From WHTK01 sp965197795 (GTDB lineage Bacteria > Chloroflexota > Dehalococcoidia > DSTF01 > WHTK01), in contig OZ240228.1 in assembly GCA_965197795.1 (NCBI GenBank), forward strand, positions 2,728,001-2,792,000: DNA of 64,000 nucleotides, in the 5' to 3' direction. Positions 16,328-24,169 of this stretch are shown piece by piece. Within the stretch, counting starts at the first letter, position 1, and every line of letters starts with the position of its first letter. Under the pieces are notes generated by a model, which saw only the letters and a list, made by a program, of their open reading frames with translations, did not search any database and had not been told where the DNA came from. A program made the translations under genes and the position numbers.

Positions 16328-16924
16328 TTGACGAACCCTTCGACAGGCTCAGGGCAGGCTCCGGATGAGGCGACGCAAGCGAAGGTGGACGGCGAAAACC
16401 TCGCCGCGAAGCGCTACGCGGTAGCCGCCTTTGAGCTGGCCCAGGAGCGCAACGAATCCGACGCCTGGCTCGATGCCGTGCGTCATATCGCCGAGTTCAT
16501 GGGCGACCCGGAGGTCAGGCGGGTGCTGGAAAACACGCGCGTCGGCCAGGAGCCGAAGCGGCGTCTCATCGACGCCGCGCTGAGCGACTTGCCGGCGCTG
16601 CCGCTGAATCTGGCTCGGCTGCTGGTGCGTAAGAACCGCACCGCGCTGGCCGTCGATATCGCGGCTCAGTTCGAACAGTTGCTGGAACGGCAGCGCGGCG
16701 TGGCGAGGGCTCGGGCGACGACGGCCGTACCGCTGGGCAACGCGGAGCGTGACGCCCTGTCGCAGCGGCTGGCGCAGCAGACCGGCGGCGAGGTCGTCCT
16801 GGAGACAGCGGTCGATCCGGAGCTGCTGGGCGGTGTCGTGGTGCAGATCGGCGACCGGCTGATCGACGCCAGCACGCGAGCGAAGCTGAGAGCGCTGAAA
16901 GACAACCTAAGCCGGGCTCTCTGA
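16328..16924 (+). CDS. atpH: F1Fo ATP synthase subunit delta
   Basis: A 198-residue OSCP/delta subunit linking the b stalk to F1; domain from AAKRYAVAAFELA (residue 25) to the C-terminal RLIDASTRAKLRALKDNL. The TTG start directly follows the atpF stop and has GGGAGAA 4 bases upstream. The family normally begins at AKRYA. Here a roughly 24-residue extension is encoded by an interspersed repeat (16336-16361), translated as NPSTGSGQA. A GTG at 16385 is an alternative start that would leave the repeat untranslated. Confidence 0.92.
   Translation: MTNPSTGSGQAPDEATQAKVDGENLAAKRYAVAAFELAQERNESDAWLDAVRHIAEFMGDPEVRRVLENTRVGQEPKRRLIDAALSDLPALPLNLARLLVRKNRTALAVDIAAQFEQLLERQRGVARARATTAVPLGNAERDALSQRLAQQTGGEVVLETAVDPELLGGVVVQIGDRLIDASTRAKLRALKDNLSRAL
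16336..16361 (+). repeat. Interspersed CCCTTCGACAGGCTCAGGGC-type repeat
   Basis: A 26-base copy of a short element seen widely in bacterial genomes, recognisable in databases through the peptides PSTGSGQA and FDRLRAG that its frames encode. It lies inside the 5' end of atpH, in frame. I noticed no second copy in this window. Confidence 0.65.
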
Positions 16925-16959
16925 GCCCTGATCAATCGCACCAAGAATCGAGGACGCCG

Positions 16960-18471
16960 ATGGCAGTCAGGCCCGAAGAAATCACAGCAATCCTCAAGCA
17001 GCAGATCGAACAGTTCGGCTCTGAGGCAAGCTCGGTCAACGTCGGCACGGTGATCGACGCCGGCGACGGCATCGCCCGGGTGCACGGCCTGTCCGAGTGC
17101 ATGTACAGCGAGCTGGTCGAGTTCGAGAACGGCACCACGGGCCTGGCGATGAACCTGGAAGAGGAGACTGTTGGTGTCCTCGTCCTCGGTGACTACATCG
17201 ACATTCAGGAAGGCCAGCAGGTCAAGACGACGGGCCGCATCGCCGAAGTCCCCGTCGGCGACGCCATGCTGGGCCGCGTCGTCGACGCGCTGGGCAACCC
17301 GATTGACGGCAAGGGACCGATCTCAACCGACAAGACTCGTCCGATCGAACGCATCGCCCCCAACGTCGTGACGCGTAAAGGCGTCAACGTGCCGGTACAG
17401 ACCGGCATCAAGGCCATCGACGCGATGATCCCGGTGGGTCGTGGCCAGCGCGAGTTGATCATCGGCGACCGCTCGACCGGCAAGTCGACGATCGCCGTCG
17501 ACACGATCATCAACCAGAAAGGCGGCGACCTGGTCTGCATCTACGTCGCCATCGGCCAGAAGGCCTCGAAGGTAGCTCAGACGGTGGGTCTACTGGAGCG
17601 CCAGGGCGCGATGGCGCACACCATCGTGGTCAGCGCCTCGGCCGCCGACCCCGCGCCGATGCAGTACCTGGCGCCCTACGCCGGCTGCGCCATGGGCGAG
17701 GAGTTCATGGAGACGGGCCGCGACGCGCTGATCGTGTACGACGACCTGTCGAAGCACGCCTGGGCCTACCGTCAGGTGTCGCTGCTGCTGCGCCGTCCGC
17801 CGGGCCGGGAGGCGTATCCTGGCGACGTCTTTTACCTGCACAGCCGCCTGCTGGAGCGCTCGGCCCGCCTCGAGGACGCTTACGGCGCCGGCTCGCTGAC
17901 CGCGCTTCCGATCATCGAGACGCAGGCGAACGACATCTCCGCCTACGTCCCTACGAATGTCATCTCGATCACCGACGGTCAGATCTTCCTGGAAGCCGAC
18001 CTGTTCAACGCCGGCATTCGGCCCGCGATCAACGTCGGCTTGTCGGTGTCCCGCGTCGGCGGTTCGGCGCAGCGGCGGGCCATCCGTCAGGTCGCCGGTA
18101 CGTTGAAGCTGGACCTGGCGCAGTTCCGCGAGCTGCAGGCCTTCGCGCAGTTCGGCACCAGCGACCTCGACGCCGCCACGGTGCGGCAGATCGAGCGCGG
18201 CCGCCGCATCACGGAACTGCTGAAGCAGCCGCAGTATTCGCCGGTCATCTTCACACACGAGGTGATGATCCTGTTCGCGGCGGTGAACGGGTTCCTGGAT
18301 GACGTGGACGTGGAGAAGATCAGTGCCTTCGAGCGGGGATTGTATGACTTCATGGACAGCAACAAGCCCGAGATCGGCACGGAGATCCTCGACAAGATGA
18401 TCCTGTCCGGCGAGCTGGAAGAGCAGATGCGCAACGCGATTCGCGAGTACAAGCAGACGGCGGTGTTATAA
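16960..18471 (+). CDS. atpA: F1Fo ATP synthase subunit alpha
   Basis: A 503-residue alpha subunit with the non-catalytic nucleotide site GDRSTGKS (P-loop), the signature PAINVGLSVSRVGGSAQ and the arginine-finger region in the latter. Length and spacing match the family. It forms the F1 hexamer with beta. It lies 35 bases after atpH and 3 bases before atpG. Confidence 0.97.
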   Translation: MAVRPEEITAILKQQIEQFGSEASSVNVGTVIDAGDGIARVHGLSECMYSELVEFENGTTGLAMNLEEETVGVLVLGDYIDIQEGQQVKTTGRIAEVPVGDAMLGRVVDALGNPIDGKGPISTDKTRPIERIAPNVVTRKGVNVPVQTGIKAIDAMIPVGRGQRELIIGDRSTGKSTIAVDTIINQKGGDLVCIYVAIGQKASKVAQTVGLLERQGAMAHTIVVSASAADPAPMQYLAPYAGCAMGEEFMETGRDALIVYDDLSKHAWAYRQVSLLLRRPPGREAYPGDVFYLHSRLLERSARLEDAYGAGSLTALPIIETQANDISAYVPTNVISITDGQIFLEADLFNAGIRPAINVGLSVSRVGGSAQRRAIRQVAGTLKLDLAQFRELQAFAQFGTSDLDAATVRQIERGRRITELLKQPQYSPVIFTHEVMILFAAVNGFLDDVDVEKISAFERGLYDFMDSNKPEIGTEILDKMILSGELEEQMRNAIREYKQTAVL

Positions 18472-18474
18472 GCC

Positions 18475-19353
18475 ATGGCAACGCTACGCCAGATCAACCG
18501 CCGCATCCGGTCCGTCGAGTCGACCGCGAAGACGACACGCGCCATGTCGCTGGTCGCCGGGTCGAAGATGCGGCGCGCCCAGCAGAACGCGCTGGCGCAC
18601 CGGTCGTACGCCGATCAGCTGCGCTGGCTGCTGGCAGACGTGATGCAGAGCCTGGAGTCAGAGGAAGCGGCGGGCGGCGCCTTGCACCCGCTGCTGGAGC
18701 AGCGCGAAGCGCAGTCTCACCTCGTCGTGCTGATGACTCCGAACCGCGGTCTCTGCGGCGGGCTTAATACGAACCTGATCCGCCTGTCTGGAAGCTACGT
18801 CTCAAGCCATGAGAACACCAAGCTGGTATGCGTCGGCCGCAAGGGTTTCGACTTCTTCCGCCGCCTGCGGGCCGAGATCATCGGCGAGTTCACGAAGCTG
18901 GGCGATTACCCGGCTTTCGACGACGTACGGCCGATCTCGCGTCTGGTGTCCGATGCCTACATCTCCGGCGAAGTCGATCGCGTCGCGATCGTATTTCCAC
19001 GCTTCGTCAACACGGTGCTGCAGCGGGCCGAGGTGCAGGAGCTGTTACCAGCAACCCCGCCCGAGGATGCCGAGGTGAAAGCGGTAGACTACATCTACGA
19101 GCCGGACGCGGCCACCGTGCTGTCGAACCTGCTGCCGCGGTACGTCGACATCCAGGTTTACCGTGCCGTACTGGAGCTCGCGGCGAGCGAGCAATCGGCG
19201 CGTATGGTGGCGATGCGTAACGCGACAGACGCGGCGCAAGACCTGATCCAGGAGATGACCCTGCTGCGTAACAAGGTGCGCCAGGAGCAGATCACGAAGG
19301 AGCTGCTGGACATCACGGGCGGCGTCGAAGCGATGTCGGCGGCCGCTGGCTAG
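18475..19353 (+). CDS. atpG: F1Fo ATP synthase subunit gamma
   Basis: A 292-residue central stalk subunit. The N-terminal helix INRRIRSVESTAKTTRAMSLVAGSKMRRAQ and the C-terminal helix MRNATDAAQDLIQEMTLLRNKVRQEQITKELLDITGG form the coiled-coil shaft. The middle domain has the GLCGGLN motif. All conserved ends are intact. Confidence 0.96.
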   Translation: MATLRQINRRIRSVESTAKTTRAMSLVAGSKMRRAQQNALAHRSYADQLRWLLADVMQSLESEEAAGGALHPLLEQREAQSHLVVLMTPNRGLCGGLNTNLIRLSGSYVSSHENTKLVCVGRKGFDFFRRLRAEIIGEFTKLGDYPAFDDVRPISRLVSDAYISGEVDRVAIVFPRFVNTVLQRAEVQELLPATPPEDAEVKAVDYIYEPDAATVLSNLLPRYVDIQVYRAVLELAASEQSARMVAMRNATDAAQDLIQEMTLLRNKVRQEQITKELLDITGGVEAMSAAAG

Positions 19354-19376
19354 TCTGCGGACGAGGTGTGATCAGA

Positions 19377-19784
19377 ATGAGGCAATGGGGCAGAGGCGAT
19401 TTTCAGAACCTCTTCGAGTGGCAGATGGTCGACAACGTGTCCAAGCTGCTGAACAAGACTTGCGAAGAGATGCGTCTGGGGCGCGACGAGGAATGGATCG
19501 TCGAGGTCATCCGCGAATCGGCGCAGAACCTGCCCGGGTCGATCATCGAAGGGCAAGAGAGCGATTACCTGGCGGAGTACATCCTGGGGCTCAGCGCGGC
19601 CCGCAACGCCCTGGTCGTGGCGAGCTACTGCTTCCGCTTCCTCAAGGGCCAGAAGCTGATCGAGGCCGACAAGGCTGACTACGTCGATGGCCAGCTGGAC
19701 GAGCTGGAAGTGGTCCTGGCGCAGGTGACGGACACCCTGCGCGCCAGCCTGTCGAGCGGGCAGGGGCAGTTCTCTAACAATTGA
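19377..19784 (+). CDS. Four-helix-bundle-like protein inserted between atpG and atpD
   Basis: About 135 residues from the ATG at 19377 (a GTG at 19368 is possible), almost all helical. The central segment IRESAQNLPGSIIEG, the next helix and a final Leu-rich helix line up in order and spacing with the four-helix-bundle family of 23S rRNA intervening-sequence proteins (TIGR02436-like, which also includes Avd). In that family the matching signature is roughly RRAAxSIPxNIAEG. The match is weak and made by eye. The gene sits where standard atp operons go directly from gamma to beta, with 23 bases before it and 39 after. Its function is unknown, and a role in assembly or regulation of F1 is only suggested by position. 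Confidence 0.65.
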   Translation: MRQWGRGDFQNLFEWQMVDNVSKLLNKTCEEMRLGRDEEWIVEVIRESAQNLPGSIIEGQESDYLAEYILGLSAARNALVVASYCFRFLKGQKLIEADKADYVDGQLDELEVVLAQVTDTLRASLSSGQGQFSNN

Positions 19785-19823
19785 CACGGTCAAAGGCGAC
19801 CGTCAGGAAGGCCGGAGGAATAC

Positions 19824-21233
19824 ATGGCAGAGGGCGCGAAGGGCAGGGTGGTCCAGATCATTGGAACGGTTGTCGACGTGGAGTTCCCGCCGGACAGTCT
19901 GCCGGCCATCTACAACGCGATCGAGATCGATAAGAACGGCACAGCGATGATCGCGGAGGTGCAGCAGCACCTCGGCAACAACTGGGTGCGGGCGCTGACC
20001 ATGACGGACACGGACGGCCTGCGCCGCGGCGCCGTCGCGACGGACACCGGCCAGCCGATCGCGGTCCCGGTGGGTCCGAACACGCTGGGCCGCCTGTTCG
20101 ACGTGCTGGGCTCGCCGCTGGACAACATGGGCCCCGTGGAAGGCGACCGCATGCCGATCCACCGTCAGCCGCCGAGTTTCGAGGAGCAGGAGACGGAACC
20201 TCAGGTGCTGGAGACCGGAATCAAAATCGTCGACCTGATCGCGCCCCTGGCACGAGGCGGCAAGGTCGGCCTTTACGGCGGCGCGGGCGTCGGCAAGACG
20301 GTGCTGATCAAAGAGCTGATCAACAACATCGCGCGCGAGCACGGCGGCCGCTCCGTATTCGCCGGCGTGGGCGAGCGCTCCCGCGAAGGCAACGACCTCT
20401 GGGTCGAGATGCTCGAGTCGCCTGAGGTCAACGAGAAGACGGTCCTCGTCTTCGGCCAGATGAACGAGCCTCCCGGCGTGCGGCTTCGCGTCGCGCTGAC
20501 CGGCCTGACCATGGCGGAGTACTTCCGCGACGTCGAGGGACAGGACGTGCTGTTCTTCGTCGACAACATCTACCGCTACACGCTGGCGGGCATGGAGGTG
20601 TCGGCGCTTCTGGGACGCATGCCCTCGGCAGTCGGTTACCAGCCGACGCTGGCGACTGAGGTCGGAGCGCTGGAAGAGCGCATCACGTCCACTCACAAGG
20701 GCTCGATTACCTCGTTCCAGGCGATCTTCGTGCCGGCGGACGACTACACAGATCCGGGCGTGGCGACGACCTTTGGGCACCTTGACGCGTCGGTAACGCT
20801 GGACCGGTCGATCTTCGAGCAGGCGCTGTTCCCGGCGATGGACCCGCTGGCCTCCAACTCGCGCATGCTGGACCCGCTGGTCGTCGGCCAGGAGCACTAC
20901 GACACGGCGCAAGGCGTGCTGAACACGCTGCAGCGCTACAAGGACCTGCAGGACATCATCGCAATCCTAGGTATCGACGAGCTGTCAGACGACGACAAGC
21001 TAGCCGTACAACGAGCACGCAAGCTACAGCGATTCCTGACCCAGCCGATGTTCGTCGCCGAAGTCTTTACGGGGACGCCGGGACAGTACGTCCCGATCGC
21101 AGAGACGGTGCGTGGCGCCAAGGAGATCCTGGAAGGCAAGCATGACGAGTTGCCGGAACAGTCCTTCTACATGATCGGCGCCATCGAGAGCGCCGCCGAG
21201 AAGGCGGCTCAGCTGGCAAGCCAGGGACCGTAA
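19824..21233 (+). CDS. atpD: F1Fo ATP synthase subunit beta
   Basis: A 469-residue catalytic subunit with P-loop GGAGVGKTVLIKELI, GERSREGNDLW, and the DELSEED-loop equivalent DELSDDD. One segment reads FVDNIYRYTLAG, where most bacteria have NIFRFTQAG. That is a small departure near the catalytic interface. AGGAGG is close to the ATG. It is complete. Confidence 0.97.
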   Translation: MAEGAKGRVVQIIGTVVDVEFPPDSLPAIYNAIEIDKNGTAMIAEVQQHLGNNWVRALTMTDTDGLRRGAVATDTGQPIAVPVGPNTLGRLFDVLGSPLDNMGPVEGDRMPIHRQPPSFEEQETEPQVLETGIKIVDLIAPLARGGKVGLYGGAGVGKTVLIKELINNIAREHGGRSVFAGVGERSREGNDLWVEMLESPEVNEKTVLVFGQMNEPPGVRLRVALTGLTMAEYFRDVEGQDVLFFVDNIYRYTLAGMEVSALLGRMPSAVGYQPTLATEVGALEERITSTHKGSITSFQAIFVPADDYTDPGVATTFGHLDASVTLDRSIFEQALFPAMDPLASNSRMLDPLVVGQEHYDTAQGVLNTLQRYKDLQDIIAILGIDELSDDDKLAVQRARKLQRFLTQPMFVAEVFTGTPGQYVPIAETVRGAKEILEGKHDELPEQSFYMIGAIESAAEKAAQLASQGP

Positions 21234-21235
21234 CG

Positions 21236-21703
21236 ATGCCTCTAAACCTGCAGATCGTGACACCGGAGCGCGTGCTCTTCGAGGAGCCCGACGTCGCGTC
21301 TGTGACGATCACCGCCAGTCAGGGCGAGATGACGATCCTGCCCGGCCACGCCGCATTGATGACGGAGCTGCGGCCCGGCCCGCTCGTGTTCCGCAAGGGT
21401 AGTGACGAAGTAGACGTCGCGCTTGCGGGGGGCTTCCTCGAAGTACGCGAGGATAAAGTCGTTGTGCTAGCAGATTCGGCCGAGCGCTCCGACGAGCTGG
21501 ATCAGGCGCGCGCCGAAGAGTCCCGGCGCAGGGCCCAAGATCAGTTGGCGACACGCGAGGGCGAGGTCGACATCGCGCAGGCAATGGCGGCATTGGATCG
21601 CGCGCAGGCTCGTCTGCGCGTCGTCGAGCGGCGCCGGCGGCGCGGCTCAGACCGAGGCGCCCCGAGACCCACGGCAACGCCAGAACAGCAGGAAGAGAAT
21701 TAA
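21236..21703 (+). CDS. atpC: F1Fo ATP synthase subunit epsilon
   Basis: A 155-residue protein: N-terminal beta sandwich (LNLQIVTPERVLFEE ... GEMTILPGHAALMTEL), then the two-helix C-terminal domain. A basic 25-residue tail after residue 125 is longer than usual (E. coli 139). It is the last gene of the operon; the terminator begins at its stop codon. Confidence 0.93.
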   Translation: MPLNLQIVTPERVLFEEPDVASVTITASQGEMTILPGHAALMTELRPGPLVFRKGSDEVDVALAGGFLEVREDKVVVLADSAERSDELDQARAEESRRRAQDQLATREGEVDIAQAMAALDRAQARLRVVERRRRRGSDRGAPRPTATPEQQEEN

Positions 21704-21740
21704 GAGAACGGCCCGCGGAATCCGCGGGCCGTTCTCTTTT
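21702..21740 (+). terminator. Rho-independent terminator of the atp operon
   Basis: A 17-bp stem (21702-21718 with 21722-21738) with a 3-base loop and a trailing U run. It begins within the atpC stop codon. A and T runs at both ends make it potentially bidirectional. Confidence 0.9.
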
Positions 21741-21754
21741 CTACGTTCTCTTTT

Positions 21755-21885
21755 CTAATCGATATCGAGGCCGAGCGTGTAGCGCGCCGTGTATTCCAGC
21801 TGCTTCTTCTTGGTCAGCGGGTGGTAGCGGCCGGCCGCACGTCGCGGAAGAGGCGTTCGAGGCTCAGTGAGCGGAAGAAGGCGCA
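21755..21885 (-). pseudogene. C-terminal remnant resembling acyl-CoA dehydrogenase
   Basis: Reading leftwards, SLERLFRDVR in one frame is followed after a GCGGCCGGCC repeat by AGRYHPLTKKKQLEYTARYT in another. It ends in LGLDID and a TAG (21757-21755). The composite ERLFRDVRAGRYHPL...LG is the usual C-terminal helix of acyl-CoA dehydrogenases. No earlier part of such an enzyme is present between here and 22002. It is a small gene fossil. The rest of 21741-22001 shows nothing else recognisable. Confidence 0.4.
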
Positions 21886-22001
21886 ACGAGGGCGAGCCGA
21901 GATGTTGGCTCTGGTAAGGCTAGTATTCAGAGGATTTTCGCAGAGGTTCAAGGCTAAGCGATAGCGGTCTTCCACAGCATTAAGCCAGGGTACGAATCGT
22001 C

Positions 22002-22925
22002 TCACTGCGGCTGAACAAAGCCGCGCTTGGTCCAGATAGCGATAGCCAGCAGCGCGACAGCGCCTCCCACGGTCAGAAACCACCAGAACTGAGACCCCGC
22101 CGGATCATCCTGCTCGATCCGCGAAGCCGCCGCGGCCTCGGGCAGGACAGCACCGATGAGATCACCGGCCGCGTAGCTTTCGGTGCCGAGCGCGTCGGTC
22201 AGCAAGCCGCTGTCCGTATCGAGGAAGTACTGCTGCGCTCGTCCTTCCGGCAGCCAGAACGTTAGCCAGTAACCCGGTAAGTCCTGTGGGACGGGGGGCT
22301 GAGGCTGGTCGCTGAACGTTGGAACCATAGCGATCGGAGCCAGAGCGTCCCAGAAAGCGCGCGCCTCGGCATCGCTCAAAGGGCTGCTGCCGGCCTCGAT
22401 TCCTATCGATTCCATCCCTGAAGCGAAGCGGATGAGCTCGAGCGCGCCAGGTTGCGAGGCGGGATTTGCCGACTGCGTACCAAAACGAATGTAGCGATCC
22501 AGGGTGGCACGCTGTCGCAGGTCCAGGACCGGCCAGACATCCTCACCGTCTTGATGTGCACGGACGAAGCCTCCTGCAGGGAAGTACTCGCCCTCGGCGT
22601 CGAGGGCAGGCTCCCTTTCGGCCTGCCGGACCACGGAGTCCCAGTAAGTGGTGGTCACAACGAAAGACGGCGCACGGGCTGCCGGAGGGGTCTCAAGCTG
22701 GGGTGGCTGGTCGAGGCGACGCTGAAACGCGTCGGCGTCCGCGGGAGCCAACGTGATGCGATCGCCGGCGACGTCGATAGCGACCGACTCGATTGGCGTT
22801 TGTGCCGCCGCGAATTGGGATGAGAGGACACCGGCCACGATCAACGACGTTAGAAGAAGCGGCTGAAGTCTCAGAAACACTCGTCGAGGATAGCGCGCCG
22901 GCCTTGCTGGATATAGGCGATACAT
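22002..22925 (-). CDS. Exported protein with C-terminal membrane anchor, unknown function
   Basis: A 307-residue protein: signal peptide (about residues 17-41, cleavage near AAAQ), an extracytoplasmic domain, then a membrane helix near residues 277-298 (FWWFLTVGGAVALLAIAIW) and a short positive tail (KRG). No known family is recognised. The middle contains Trp/Pro-rich strands (LPGYWLTFWLPEGRAQQYFLDTD) that suggest a beta-rich fold. The next minus-strand gene upstream (22972-24066) is another exported protein, and the two may form an operon with a 46-base gap. Confidence 0.7.
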   Translation of the reverse strand: MYRLYPARPARYPRRVFLRLQPLLLTSLIVAGVLSSQFAAAQTPIESVAIDVAGDRITLAPADADAFQRRLDQPPQLETPPAARAPSFVVTTTYWDSVVRQAEREPALDAEGEYFPAGGFVRAHQDGEDVWPVLDLRQRATLDRYIRFGTQSANPASQPGALELIRFASGMESIGIEAGSSPLSDAEARAFWDALAPIAMVPTFSDQPQPPVPQDLPGYWLTFWLPEGRAQQYFLDTDSGLLTDALGTESYAAGDLIGAVLPEAAAASRIEQDDPAGSQFWWFLTVGGAVALLAIAIWTKRGFVQPQ

Positions 22926-22971
22926 CGGCCAGCATACGCATGCGGATCTGGGGAGGCAGCGTGGCAGGTGC

Positions 22972-24066
22972 CTAGCGCAGAGGGCGGCCCAGCTGCGCGT
23001 TCCAAACCTGCAGGATGTTCTTATTCCGGCCCAGCGAATCGAGCAGGCCCATCGTCAAGATCGAAGCCAGCCCGTTATTACCGGGCATCTCAGGATCGCG
23101 AGCCAGGAACCAGATCAGGAACGGCGATTCCAGCCGGTCCGCGGCAGCCACGGTGCGCAGCAGGAAGGCCAGCTGCGACGACTCGTCGTGAAGGCCTTGC
23201 ACGGTGGAAGCCCAACCGACCGAAATGAAGGCAACCGGCAAGTCGAAACGGCCGCGCAGGGCGTCGTAGTAGTCGAGAGGGACTTCCCCGATGTCATCGA
23301 AGACGGTGCGGGGAAAGCTGGAGACGGCCAGCACGTCGATCTTGGGCTGGAAACGCGCGATAAGGCTCCATGCGGCCTGCGTCGACGGGTCGTCGAGGAT
23401 GCCGAGCAGGCCCTCGTACTGGAAGGTAGGGAAGACTTGCGTGTCCGGCGAGACCTCCTTAACGGCGTCATAGGCCTCGAAGTAGAGGCTGACGAAGTTT
23501 CGGAAGGAAGCGTCGCCCCGATTATGAAAGATCAGGTCCACCTCGACGCCCAGCGCGATGTAGGCCGGCTTGTAGTTGAGCGCAAGGTACTTGGCGTAAC
23601 TAATAAAGGCAGAGCGCACGCCTTCGCTGGCGAAACCCTGACCCGCCATGACGGGAGGGATGCCGGCCAGCACGCCACGATTGGACGGCAGGGTGGGATC
23701 GATGGCGAGCAGCAGCTGCAGGTCATTCTCCTCAGCCAGCTGACGCTCGATCAGGGTCAGGCGTTCTGTGCGGGCTGAGACGCTGCCGCCGGGCAGGAAG
23801 TCATCCCAGGGCGGTGCACGCTGGATCAAGACCAACTCGCCCAGCTCACCAGCGAGCACGAAGGCACTCTCGTACGCCTCCTCGGTCGCTTCCACAGGTT
23901 GGGAGCTGACACCGAGCTGAAAGCTGCGCGGCTGCAGCGTGGGATCGACGGTAGAAGTTGGGACCGCTTGAGTTGGGGCAGACGGTTGGTCATCGCCGCA
24001 AGCGAAAGAGAAAGCGGCGAGTAGCAATCCCAGAAAGGCGAGCCAGCGGGCCAGAGCGCTCGTCAC
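22972..24066 (-). CDS. Lipoprotein with a glycoside-hydrolase-like (TIM barrel) domain
   Basis: A 364-residue protein with a lipobox FACG (Cys23) and a Thr/Pro linker to about residue 45. The domain has alternating strands and helices ending in acidic positions: YIALGVEVDLI, DTQVFPTFQYEG, IDVLAVSSFPRT, LPVAFISVGWAS. This pattern resembles (beta/alpha)8 glycosidases, with Glu in ALGVEVD where the acid/base would sit. The expected second catalytic Glu on the strand before WAS is not evident (FISVGW). It may therefore be a non-catalytic or divergent member. It is divergent from purF. Confidence 0.6.
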   Translation of the reverse strand: MTSALARWLAFLGLLLAAFSFACGDDQPSAPTQAVPTSTVDPTLQPRSFQLGVSSQPVEATEEAYESAFVLAGELGELVLIQRAPPWDDFLPGGSVSARTERLTLIERQLAEENDLQLLLAIDPTLPSNRGVLAGIPPVMAGQGFASEGVRSAFISYAKYLALNYKPAYIALGVEVDLIFHNRGDASFRNFVSLYFEAYDAVKEVSPDTQVFPTFQYEGLLGILDDPSTQAAWSLIARFQPKIDVLAVSSFPRTVFDDIGEVPLDYYDALRGRFDLPVAFISVGWASTVQGLHDESSQLAFLLRTVAAADRLESPFLIWFLARDPEMPGNNGLASILTMGLLDSLGRNKNILQVWNAQLGRPLR

Positions 24067-24084
24067 GAAGCGATGTTAGCGTGT

Positions 24085-24112
24085 TTGACTGCTTCAGACC
24101 CAGACATATAGA
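24085..24112 (+). promoter_or_regulatory. Promoter of the purF-purM-purH cluster
   Basis: TTGACT (24085-24090) and TATAGA (24107-24112) are 16 bases apart. This gives a 5' leader of about 50 bases before the purF TTG. No purine riboswitch or PurR-type box is apparent in the short leader. Confidence 0.7.
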
Positions 24113-24169
24113 ATCCATGTGCGAGTCCCGGCCGGTGGGGCTTGCTATCCGGTCGGGAAAGAGGGCCGT

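Noticed and set aside
19350..19793. Minus-strand open frame of 147 codons opposite the gene between atpG and atpD
   Set aside because: His/Gln/Arg/Val-rich composition typical of an antisense shadow in GC-rich DNA. The plus frame has natural helix composition and operon spacing.
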